DNA of 64,000 nucleotides from Apostichopus japonicus (taxonomy: Eukaryota > Echinodermata > Holothuroidea > Aspidochirotida > Stichopodidae), in assembly GCF_037975245.1 (NCBI RefSeq), contig NC_092576.1, positions 35,492,611 to 35,556,610 on the forward strand, written 5' to 3'. Positions 50,001 to 62,100 of the stretch are shown here, piece by piece. Under the pieces are notes generated by a model. The model was not told the origin of the DNA, did no database searches, and saw nothing but the letters and a program-made list of their open reading frames with translations. Every line of letters begins with the position of its first letter. Position 1 is the first letter of the stretch. Position numbers and translations under genes: made by a program.

Positions 50001-52350
50001 ACAGCGGGTGCCTACATGGGGAGCTGTAAGTATTAGTTAATCGGCCTAATATCTCAGTCCATACAGTGGCGCGATGGCTTGGCGCACTGTACGAACTGAT
50101 GAGCGAGACTCTCTTTTGCATCGCTGGTTCGAACCCCTGTGATGACGTCTTTTGCCGATCTTTTACAGCAGGTGCCTACATGAGGAGCTGTAAGTATTAG
50201 TTAATCGGCCTAATATCTCAGTCCACACAGTGGCGCGATGGCTTGGCGCACTGTACGAGCTGATGAGCGAGACTCTCTTTTGCATCGCTGGTTCGAACCC
50301 CGGAGATGACGTCTTTTGCCGATCTTTTACAGCGGCTGCCTACATGGGGAGCTGAAAGTATTAGTTAATCGGCCTAATACCTCAGTCCACACAGTGGCGC
50401 GATGGCTTGGCGCACTGTACGAGCTGATGAGCGAGATTCTCTTTTGCCTCGCTGGTTCGAACCCCGGTGATGACGTCTTTTGCCGATCTTTTACAGCGGG
50501 TGCCTACATGGGGAGCTGTAAGTATTAGTTAATCGGCCTAATATCTCAGTCCATACAGTGGCGCGATGGCTTGGCGCACTGTCCGAGCTGATGAACGAGA
50601 CTCTCTTTTGCATCGCTGGTTCGAACCAGGGTGATGACGTCTTTTGCCGATCTTTTACAGCGGGTGCCTACATGGGGAGCTGAAAGTATTAGTTAATCGG
50701 CCTAATATCTCAGTCCACACAGTGGCGCGATGGCTTGGCGCACTGTCCGAGCTGATGAGCGAGACTCTCTTTTGCATCGCTGGTTCGAACCAGGGTGATG
50801 ACGTCTTTTGCCGATCTTTTACAGCGGGTGCCTACATGGGGAGCTGAAAGTATTAGTTAATCGGCCTAATATCTCAGTCCACACAGTGGCGCGATGGCTT
50901 GGCGCACTGTTCGAGCTGATGAGCGAGACTCTCTTTTGCATCGCTGGTTCGAACCCCGGTGATGACGTCTTTTGCCGATCTTTTACAGCGGGTGCCTACA
51001 TGGGGAGCTGTAAGTATTAGTTAATCGGCCTAATATCTCAGTCCATACAGTGGCGCGATGGCTTGGCGCACTGTACGAACTGATGAGCGAGACTCTCTTT
51101 TGCATCGCTGGTTCGAACCCCGGTGATGACGTCTTTTGCCGATCTTTTACAGCAGGTGCCTACATGAGGAGCTGTAAGTATTAGTTAATCGGCCTAATAT
51201 CTCAGTCCACACAGTGGCGCGATGGCTTGGCGCACTGTACGAGCTGATGAGCGAGACTCTCTTTTGCATCGCTGGTTCGAACCCCGGAGATGACGTCTTT
51301 TGCCGATCTTTTACAGCGGCTGCCTACATGGGGAGCTGAAAGTATTAGTTAATCGGCCTAATACCTCAGTCCACACAGTGGCGCGATGGCTTGGCGCACT
51401 GTACGAGCTGATGAGCGAGATTCTCTTTTGCCTCGCTGGTTCGAACCCCGGTGATGACGTCTTTTGCCGATCTTTTACAGCGGGTGCCTACATGGGGAGC
51501 TGTAAGTATTAGTTAATCGGCCTAATATCTCAGTCCATACAGTGGCGCGATGGCTTGGCGCACTGTCCGAGCTGATGAACGAGACTCTCTTTTGCATCGC
51601 TGGTTCGAACCAGGGTGATGACGTCTTTTGCCGATCTTTTACAGCGGGTGCCTACATGGGGAGCTGAAAGTATTAGTTAATCGGCCTAATATCTCAGTCC
51701 ACACAGTGGCGCGATGGCTTGGCGCACTGTCCGAGCTGATGAGCGAGACTCTCTTTTGCATCGCTGGTTCGAACCAGGGTGATGACGTCTTTTGCCGATC
51801 TTTTACAGCGGGTGCCTACATGGGGAGCTGAAAGTATTAGTTAATCGGCCTAATATCTCAGTCCACACAGTGGCGCGATGGCTTGGCGCACTGTTCGAGC
51901 TGATGAGCGAGACTCTCTTTTGCATCGCTGGTTCGAACCCCGGTGATGACGTCTTTTGCCGATCTTTTACAGCGGGTGCCTACATGGGGAGCTGTAAGTA
52001 TTAGTTGATCGGCCTAATATCTCAGTCCATACAGTGGCGCGATGGCTTGGCGCACTGTCCGAGCTGATGAGCGAGACTCTCTTTTGCATCGCTGGTTCGA
52101 ACCCCGGTGATGACGTCTTTTGCCGATCTTTTACAGCGGGTGCCTACATGGAGAGCTGTAAGTATTAGTTAATCGGCCTAATAATTCAGTCCATACAGTG
52201 GCGCGATGGCTTGGCGCACTGTACGAGCTGATGAGCGAGACTCTCTTTTGCATCGCTGGATCGAACCACGGTGATGACGTCTTTTGCCGATCTTTTACAG
52301 CGGGTGCCTACATGGGGAGCTGTAAGTATTAGTTAATCGGCCTAATATCT
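44490..52350 (+). repeat. 24-monomer (3,936-bp) tandem duplication
   Basis: Markers at 45068, 45232, 46380, 46708, 47364, 47692 and 47856 recur 3,936 bp later at 49004, 49168, 50316, 50644, 51300, 51628 and 51792. The match starts at the CATACACTGGCG variant (44.49 and 48.43 kb). It overlaps the 23-monomer duplication, so at least two successive events are recorded. Confidence 0.85.
46140..48110 (+). repeat. Nested 6-monomer (984-bp) duplication
   Basis: The series starting with the ACGAACTGATGAGC variant at 46.14 kb repeats at 47.12 kb with all linked alleles (CAGGTGCC, GGAGATG, GCCTCG, GAACCAGGG). The same nested pair is seen at 50.08 and 51.06 kb, so it predates the 24-monomer copy. Confidence 0.8.
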
Positions 52351-55300
52351 CAGTCCATACAGTGGCGCGATGGCTTGGCGCACTGTACGAGCTGATGAGC
52401 GAGACTCTCTTTTGCATCGCTGGTTCGAACACCGGTGATGACGTCTTTTGCCGATCTTTTACAGCGGGTGCCGACATGGGGAGCTGTAAGTATTAGTTAA
52501 TCGGCCTAATATCTCAGTCCATACAGTGGCGCGATGGCTTGGCGCACTGTACGAGCTGATGAGCGAGATTCTCTTTTGCATCGCTGGTTCGAACCCCGGA
52601 GATGACGTCTTTTGCCGATCTTTTACAGCGGCTGCCTACATGGGGAGCTGTAAGTATTAGTTAATCGGCCTAATATCTCAGTCCATACAGTGGCGCGATG
52701 GCTTGGCGCACTGTACGAGCTGATGAGCGAGATTCTCTTTTGCATCGCTGGTTCGAACCCCGGTGATGACGTCTTTTACCGATCTTTTACAGCGGTTGCC
52801 TACATGGGGAGCTGTAAGTATTAGTTAATCGGCCTAATATCTCAGTCCATACAGTGGTGCGATGGCTTGGCGCACTGTACGAGCTGATGAGCGAGATTCT
52901 CTTTTGCATCGCTGGTTCGAACCCCGGTGATGACGTCTTTTGCCGATCTTTTACAGCGGCTGCCTACATGGGGAGCTGTAAGTATTAGTTAATCGGCCTA
53001 ATATCTCAGTCCATACAGTGGCGCGAAGGCTTGGCGCACTGTGCGAGCTGATGAGCGAGACTCTCTTTTGCATCGCTGGTTCGAACCCCGGTGATGACGT
53101 CTTTTGCCGATCTTTCACACCGGGTGCCTACATGGTGAGCTGTAAGTATAAGTTAATCGGCTTAATATCTCAGTCCATACAGTGGCGCGATGGCTTGGCG
53201 CACTGTACGAGCTGATGAGCGAGACTCTCTTTTGCATCGCTGGTTCGAACCCCGGTGATGACGTCTTTTGACGATCTTTTACAGCGGCTGCCTTCATGGG
53301 GAGCTGTAAGTATTAGTTAATCGGCCTAATATCTCAGTCCATACAGTGGCGCGATGGCTTGGCGCACTGTACGAGCTGATGAGCGAGACTCTCTTTTGCA
53401 TCGCTGGTTCGAACCCCGGTGATGACGTCTTTTGACGATCTTTTACAGCGGCTGCCTTCATGGGGAGCTGTAAGTATTAGTTAATCGGCCTAATATCTCA
53501 GTCCATACAGTGGCGCGATGGCTTGGCGCACTGTACGAGCTGATGAGCGAGATTCTCTTTTGCATCGCTGGTTCGAACCCCGGTGATGACGTCTTTTGCC
53601 GATCTTTTACAGCGGGTGCCTACATGGAGAGCTGTAAGTATTAGTTAATCGGCCTAATATCTCAGTCCACACAGTGGCGCGATGGCTTGGCGCACTGTAC
53701 GAGCTGATGAGCGAGACTCTCTTTTGCATCGCTGGTTCGAACCCCGGAGATGACGTCTTTTGCCGATCTTTTACAGCGGCTGCCTACATGGGGAGCTGAA
53801 AGTATTAGTTAATCGGCCTAATACCTCAGTCCACACAGTGGCGCGATGGCTTGGCGCACTGTACGAGCTGATGAGCGAGATTCTCTTTTGCCTCGCTGGT
53901 TCGAACCCCGGTGATGACGTCTTTTGCCGATCTTTTACAGCGGGTGCCTACATGGGGAGCTGTAAGTATTAGTTAATCGGCCTAATATCTCAGTCCATAC
54001 AGTGGCGCGATGGCTTGGCGCACTGTCCGAGCTGATGAACGAGACTCTCTTTTGCATCGCTGGTTCGAACCAGGGTGATGACGTCTTTTGCCGATCTTTT
54101 ACAGCGGGTGCCTACATGGGGAGCTGAAAGTATTAGTTAATCGGCCTAATATCTCAGTCCACACAGTGGCGCGATGGCTTGGCGCACTGTCCGAGCTGAT
54201 GAGCGAGACTCTCTTTTGCATCGCTGGTTCGAACCAGGGTGATGACGTCTTTTGCCGATCTTTTACAGCGGGTGCCTACATGGGGAGCTGAAAGTATTAG
54301 TTAATCGGCCTAATATCTCAGTCCACACAGTGGCGCGATGGCTTGGCGCACTGTTCGAGCTGATGAGCGAGACTCTCTTTTGCATCGCTGGTTCGAACCC
54401 CGGTGATGACGTCTTTTGCCGATCTTTTACAGCGGGTGCCTACATGGGGAGCTGTAAGTATTAGTTGATCGGCCTAATATCTCAGTCCATACAGTGGCGC
54501 GATGGCTTGGCGCACTGTCCGAGCTGATGAGCGAGACTCTCTTTTGCATCGCTGGTTCGAACCCCGGTGATGACGTCTTTTGCCGATCTTTTACAGCGGG
54601 TGCCTACATGGAGAGCTGTAAGTATTAGTTAATCGGCCTAATAATTCAGTCCATACAGTGGCGCGATGGCTTGGCGCACTGTACGAGCTGATGAGCGAGA
54701 CTCTCTTTTGCATCGCTGGATCGAACCACGGTGATGACGTCTTTTGCCGATCTTTTACAGCGGGTGCCTACATGGGGAGCTGTAAGTATTAGTTAATCGG
54801 CCTAATATCTCAGTCCATACAGTGGCGCGATGGCTTGGCGCACTGTACGAGCTGATGAGCGAGACTCTCTTTTGCATCGCTGGTTCGAACACCGGTGATG
54901 ACGTCTTTTGCCGATCTTTTACAGCGGGTGCCGACATGGGGAGCTGTAAGTATTAGTTAATCGGCCTAATATCTCAGTCCATACAGTGGCGCGATGGCTT
55001 GGCGCACTGTACGAGCTGATGAGCGAGACTCTCTTTTGCATCGCTGGTTCGAACCCCGGAGATGACGTCTTTTGCCGATCTTTTACAGCGGCTGCCTACA
55101 TGGGGAGCTGTAAGTATTAGTTAATCGGCCTAATATCTCAGTCCATACAGTGGCGCGATGGCTTGGCGCACTGTACGAGCTGATGAGCGAGATTCTCTTT
55201 TGCATCGCTGGTTCGAACCCCGGTGATGACGTCTTTTACCGATCTTTTACAGCGGTTGCCTACATGGGGAGCTGTAAGTATTAGTTAATCGGCCTAATAT

Positions 55301-56150
55301 CTCAGTCCATACAGTGGTGCGATGGCTTGGCGCACTGTACGAGCTGATGAGCGAGATTCTCTTTTGCATCGCTGGTTCGAACCCCGGTGATGACGTCTTT
55401 TGCCGATCTTTTACAGCGGCTGCCTACATGGGGAGCTGTAAGTATTAGTTAATCGGCCTAATATCTCAGTCCATACAGTGGCGCGAAGGCTTGGCGCACT
55501 GTGCGAGCTGATGAGCGAGACTCTCTTTTGCATCGCTGGTTCGAACCCCGGTGATGACGTCTTTTGCCGATCTTTCACACCGGGTGCCTACATGGTGAGC
55601 TGTAAGTATAAGTTAATCGGCTTAATATCTCAGTCCATACAGTGGCGCGATGGCTTGGCGCACTGTACGAGCTGATGAGCGAGACTCTCTTTTGCATCGC
55701 TGGTTCGAACCCCGGTGATGACGTCTTTTGACGATCTTTTACAGCGGCTGCCTTCATGGGGAGCTGTAAGTATTAGTTAATCGGCCTAATATCTCAGTCC
55801 ATACAGTGGCGCGATGGCTTGGCGCACTGTACGAGCTGATGAGCGAGACTCTCTTTTGCATCGCTGGTTCGAACCCCGGTGATGACGTCTTTTGACGATC
55901 TTTTACAGCGGCTGCCTTCATGGGGAGCTGTAAGTATTAGTTAATCGGCCTAATATCTCAGTCCATACAGTGGCGCGATGGCTTGGCGCACTGTACGAGC
56001 TGATGAGCGAGATTCTCTTTTGCATCGCTGGTTCGAACCCCGGTGATGACGTCTTTTGCCGATCTTTTACAGCGGGTGCCTACATGGAGAGCTGTAAGTA
56101 TTAGTTAATCGGCCTAATATCTCAGTCCACACAGTGGCGCGATGGCTTGG
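51200..56150 (+). repeat. 15-monomer (2,460-bp) tandem duplication, right
   Basis: Markers at 51300, 51628, 52295, 53018 and 53115 recur at 53760, 54088, 54755, 55478 and 55575, all offset by 2,460 bp. The match ends near 53.70/56.15 kb. Diverged further copies follow at offsets of 19 monomers (54088 to 57204) and 22-24 monomers (57204 to 60812, 58594 to 62530). Confidence 0.85.
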
Positions 56151-59100
56151 CGCACTGTACGAGCTGATGAGCGAGATTCTCTTTTGCATCGCTGGTTCGA
56201 ACCCCGGTGATGACGTCTTTTGCCGATCTTTTACAGCGGGTGCCTACATGGGGAGCTGTAAGTATTAGTTAATCGGCCTAATATCTCAGTCCACACAGTG
56301 GCGCGATGGCTTGGCGCACTGTACGAGCTGATGAGCGAAACTCTCTTTTGCATCGCTGGTTCGAACCCCGGTGATGACGTCTTTTGCCGATCTTTTACAG
56401 CGGGTGCCTACATGGGGAGCTGTAAGTATTAGTTAATCTGCCTAATATCTCAGTCCACACAGTGGTGCGATGGCTTGGCGCACTGTACGAGCTGATGAGC
56501 GAGACTCTCTTTTGCATCGCTGGTTCGAACCCCGGTTATGACGTCTTTTGCCGATCTTTTACAGCGGGTGCCTACATGGGGAGCTGTAAGTATTAGTTAA
56601 TCGGCCTAATATCTCAGTCCATACAGTGGCGCGATGGCTTGGCGCACTGTACGAACTGATGAGCGAGACTCTCTTTTGCATCGCTGGTTCGAACCCCGGT
56701 GATGACGTCTTTTGCCGATCTTTTACAGCAGGTGCCTACATGAGGAGCTGTAAGTATTAGTTAATCGGCCTAATATCTCAGTCCACACAGTGGCGCGATG
56801 GCTTGGCGCACTGTACGAGCTGATGAGCGAGACTCTCTTTTGCATCGCTGGTTCGAACCCCGGAGATGACGTCTTTTGCCGATCTTTTACAGCGGCTGCC
56901 TACATGGGGAGCTGAAAGTATTAGTTAATCGGCCTAATACCTCAGTCCACACAGTGGCGCGATGGCTTGGCGCACTGTACGAGCTGATGAGCGAGATTCT
57001 CTTTTGCCTCGCTGGTTCGAACCCCGGTGATGACGTCTTTTGCCGATCTTTTACAGCGGGTGCCTACATGGGGAGCTGTAAGTATTAGTTAATCGGCCTA
57101 ATATCTCAGTCCATACAGTGGCGCGATGGCTTGGCGCACTGTCCGAGCTGATGAACGAGACTCTCTTTTGCATCGCTGGTTCGAACCAGGGTGATGACGT
57201 CTTTTGCCGATCTTTTACAGCGGGTGCCTACATGGGGAGCTGAAAGTATTAGTTCATCGGCCTAATATCTCAGTCCACACAGTGGCGCGATGGCTTGGCG
57301 CACTGTCCGAGCTGATGAGCGAGACTCTCTTTTGCATCGCTGGTTCGAACCAGGGTGATGACGTCTTTTGCCGATCTTTTACAGCGGGTGCCTACATGGG
57401 GAGCTGAAAGTATTAGTTAATCGGCCTACTATCTCAGTCCACACAGTGGCGCGATGGCTTGGCGCACTGTTCGAGCTGATGAGCGAGACTCTCTTTTGCA
57501 TCGCTGGTTCGAACCCCGGTGATGACGTCTTTTGCCGATCTTTTACAGCGGGTGCCTACATGGGGAGCTGTAAGTATTAGTTGATCGGCCTAATATCTCA
57601 GTCCATACAGTGGCGCGATGGCTTGGCGCACTGTCCGAGCTGATGAGCGAGACTCTCTTTTGCATCGCTGGTTCGAACCCCGGTGATGACGTCTTTTGCC
57701 GATCTTTTACAGCGGGTGCCTACATGGAGAGCTGTAAGTATTAGTTAATCGGCCTAATAATTCAGTCCATACAGTGGCGCGATGGCTTGGCGCACTGTAC
57801 GAGCTGATGAGCGAGACTATCTTTTGCATCGCTGGATCGAACCACGGTGATGACGTCTTTTGCCGATCTTTTACAGCGGGTGCCTACATGGGGAGCTGTA
57901 AGTATTAGTTAATCGGCCTAATATCTCAGTCCATACAGTGGCGCGATGGCTTGGCGCACTGTACGAGCTGATGAGCGAGACTCTCTTTTGCATCGCTGGT
58001 TCGAACACCGGTGATGACGTCTTTTGCCGATCTTTTACAGCGGGTGCCGACATGGGGAGCTGTAAGTATTAGTTAATCGGCCTAATATCTCAGTCCATAC
58101 AGTGGCGCGATGGCTTGGCGCACTGTACGAGCTGATGAGCGAGACTCTCTTTTGCATCGCTGGTTCGAACCCCGGTGATGACGTCTTTTGCCGATCTTTT
58201 ACAGCGGCTGCCTACATGGGGAGCTGTAAGTATTAGTTAATCGGCCTAATATCTCAGTCCATACAGTGGCGCGATGGCTTGGCGCACTGTACGAGCTGAT
58301 GAGCGAGATTCTCTTTTGCATCGCTGGTTCGAACCCCGGTGATGACGTCTTTTACCGATCTTTTACAGCGGTTGCCTACATGGGGAGCTGTAAGTATTAG
58401 TTAATCGGCCTAATATCTCAGTCCATACAGTGGTGCGATGGCTTGGCGCACTGTACGAGCTGATGAGCGAGATTCTCTTTTGCATCGCTGGTTCGAACCC
58501 CGGTGATGACGTCTTTTGCCGATCTTTTACAGCGGCTGCCTACATGGGGAGCTGTAAGTATTAGTTAATCGGCCTAATATCTCAGTCCATACAGTGGCGC
58601 GATGGCTTGGCGCACTGTGCGAGCTGATGAGCGAGACTCTCTTTTGCATCGCTGGTTCGAACCCCGGTGATGACGTCTTTTGCCGATCTTTCACACCGGG
58701 TGCCTACATGGTGAGCTGTAAGTATAAGTTAATCGGCTTAATATCTCAGTCCATACAGTGGCGCGATGGCTTGGCGCACTGTACGAGCTGATGAGCGAGA
58801 CTCTCTTTTGCATCGCTGGTTCGAACCCCGGTGATGACGTCTTTTGACGATCTTTTACAGCGGCTGCCTTCATGGGGAGCTGTAAGTATTAGTTAATCGG
58901 CCTAATATCTCAGTCCATACAGTGGCGCGATGGCTTGGCGCACTGTACGAGCTGATGAGCGAGACTCTCTTTAGCATCGCTGGTTCGAACCCCGGTGATG
59001 ACGTCTTTTGACGATCTTTTACAGCGGCTGCCTTCATGGGGAGCTGTAAGTATTAGTTAATCGGCCTAATATCTCAGTCCATACAGTGGCGCGATGGCTT

Positions 59101-62100
59101 GGCGCACTGTACGAGCTGATGAGCGAGACTCTCTTTTGCATCGCTGGTTCGAACCCCGGAGATGACGTCTTTTGCCGATCTTTTACAGCAGATGCCTACA
59201 TGGGGAGCTGTAAGTATTAGTTAATCGGCCTAATATCTCAGTCCACACAGTGGTGCGATGGCTTGGCGCACTGTACGAGCTGATGAGCGAAACTCTCTTT
59301 TGCATCGCTGGTTCGAACCCCGGTGATGACGTCTTTTGCCGATCTTTTACAGCGGGTGCCTACATGGGGAGCTGTAAGTATTAGTTAATCGGCCTATTAT
59401 CTCAGTCCATACAGTGGCGCGATGGCTTGGCGCACTGTACGAGCTGATGAGCGAGACTCTCTTTTGCATCGCTGGTTCGAACCCCGGTGATGACGTCTTT
59501 TGCCGATCTTTTACAGCGGCTGCCTACATGGGGAGCTGTAAGTATTAGTTGATCGGCCTAATATCTCAGTCCATACAGTGGCGCGATGGCTTGGCGCACT
59601 GTACGAGCTGATGAGCGAGACTCTCTTTTGCATCGCTGGTTCGAACCTCGGTGATGACGTCTTTTGCCGATCTTTTACAGCGGGTGCCTACATGGGGAGC
59701 TGTAAGTATTAGTTAATCGGCCTAATATCTCAGTCCATACAGTGGCGCGATGGCTTGGCGCACTGTCCGAGCTGATGAGCGAGACTCTCTTTTGCATCGC
59801 TGGTTCGAACCCCGGTGATGACGTCTTTTGCCGATCTTTTATAGCGGGTGCCTACATGGAGAGCTGTAAGTATTAGTTAATCGGCCTAATATCTCAGTCC
59901 ATACAGTGGCGCGATGGCTTGGCGCACTGTACGAGCTGATGAGCGAGACTCTCTTTTGCATCGCTGGTTCGAACCCCGGAGATGACGTCTTTTGCCGATC
60001 TTTTACAGCGGGTGCCTACATGGGGAGCTGTAAGTATTAGTTAATCTGCCTAATATCTCAGTCCATACAGTGGCGCGATGGCTTGGCGCACTGTACGAAC
60101 TGATGAGCGAGACTCTCTTTTGCATCGCTGGTTCGAACCCCGGTGATGACGTCTTTTGCCGATCTTTTACAGCGGCTGCCTACATGGGGAGCTGAAAGTA
60201 TTAGTTAATCGGCCTAATACCTCAGTCCACACAGTTGCGCGATGGCTTGGCGCACTGTACGAGCTGATGAGCGAGATTCTCTTTTGCCTCGCTGGTTCGA
60301 ACCCCGGTGATGACGTCTTTTGCCGATCTTTTACAGCGGCTGCCTACATGGGGAGCTGTAAGTATTAGTTAATCGGCCTAATATCTCAGTCCATACAGTG
60401 GCGCGATGGCTTGGCGCACTGTACGAGCTGATGAGCGAGATTCTCTTTTGCCTCGCTGGTTCGAACCCCGGTGATGACGTCTTTTGCCGATCTTTTACAG
60501 CGGGTGCCTACATGGGGAGCTGTACGTATTAGTTAATCGGCCTAATATCTCAGTCCATACAGTGCCGCGATGGCTTGGCGCACTGTGCGAGCTGATGAGC
60601 GAGACTCTCTTTTGCATCGCTGGTTCGAACCCCGGTGATGACGTCTTTTGCCGATCTTTTACAGCAGATGCCTACATGGGGAGCTGTAAGTATTAGATAA
60701 TCGGCCTAATATCTCAGTCCATACAGTGGCGCGATGGCTTGGCGCACTGTCCGAGCTGATGAGCGAGACTCTCTTTTGCATCGCTGGTTCGAACCAGGGT
60801 GATGACGTCTTTTGCCGATCTTTTACAGCGGGTGCCTACATGGGGAGCTGAAAGTATTAGTTAATCGGCCTAATATCTCAGTCCACACAGTGGCGCGATG
60901 GCTTGGCGCACTGTCCGAGCTGATGAGCGAGACTCTCTTTTGCATCGCTGGTTCGAACCAGGGTGATGACGTCTTTTGCCGATCTTTTACAGCGGGTGCC
61001 TACATGGGGAGCTGAAAGTATTAGTTAATCGGCCTAATATCTCAGTCCACACAGTGGCGCGATGGCTTGGCGCACTGTCCGAGCTGATGAGCGAGACTCT
61101 CTTTTGCATCGCTGGTTCGAACCAGGGTGATGACGTCTTTTGCCGATCTTTTACAACGGGTGCCTACATGGGGAGCTGAAAGTATTAGTTAATCGGCCTA
61201 ATATCTCAGTCCACACAGTGGCGCGATGGCTTGGCGCACTGTTCGAGCTGATGAGCGAGACTCTCTTTTGCATCGCTGGTTCGAACCCCGGTGATGACGT
61301 CTTTTGCCGATCTTTTACAGCGGGTGCCTACATGGGGAGCTGTAAGTATTAGTTGATCGGCCTAATATCTCAGTCCATACAGTGGCGCGATGGCTTGGCG
61401 CACTGTCCGAGCTGATGAGCGAGACTCTCTTTTGCATCGCTGGTTCGAACCCCGGTGATGACGTCTTTTGCCGATCTTTTACAGCGGGTGCCTACATGGA
61501 GAGCTGTAAGCATTAGTTAATCGGCCTAATAATTCAGTCCATACAGTGGCGCGATGGCTTGGCGCACTGTACGAGCTGATGAGCGAGACTCTCTTTTGCA
61601 TCGCTGGATCGAACCACGGTGATGACGTCTTTTGCCGATCTTTTACAGCGGGTGCCTACATGGGGAGCTGTAAGTATTAGTTAATCGGCCTAATATCTCA
61701 GTCCATACAGTGGCGCGATGGCTTGGCGCACTGTACGAGCTGATGAGCGAGACTCTCTTTTGCATCGCTGGTTCGAACACCGGTGATGACGTCTTTTGCC
61801 GATCTTTTACAGCGGGTGCCGACATGGGGAGCTGTAAGTATTAGTTAATCGGCCTAATATCTCAGTCCATACAGTGGCGCGATGGCTTGGCGCACTGTAC
61901 GAGCTGATGAGCGAGACTCTCTTTTGCATCGCTGGTTCGAACCCCGGAGATGACGTCTTTTGCCGATCTTTTACAGCGGCTGCCTACATTGGGAGCTGTA
62001 AGTATTAGTTAATCGGCCTAATACCTCAGTCCACACAGTGGCGCGATGGCTTGGCGCACTGTACGAGCTGATGAGCGAGATTCTCTTTTGCCTCGCTGGT

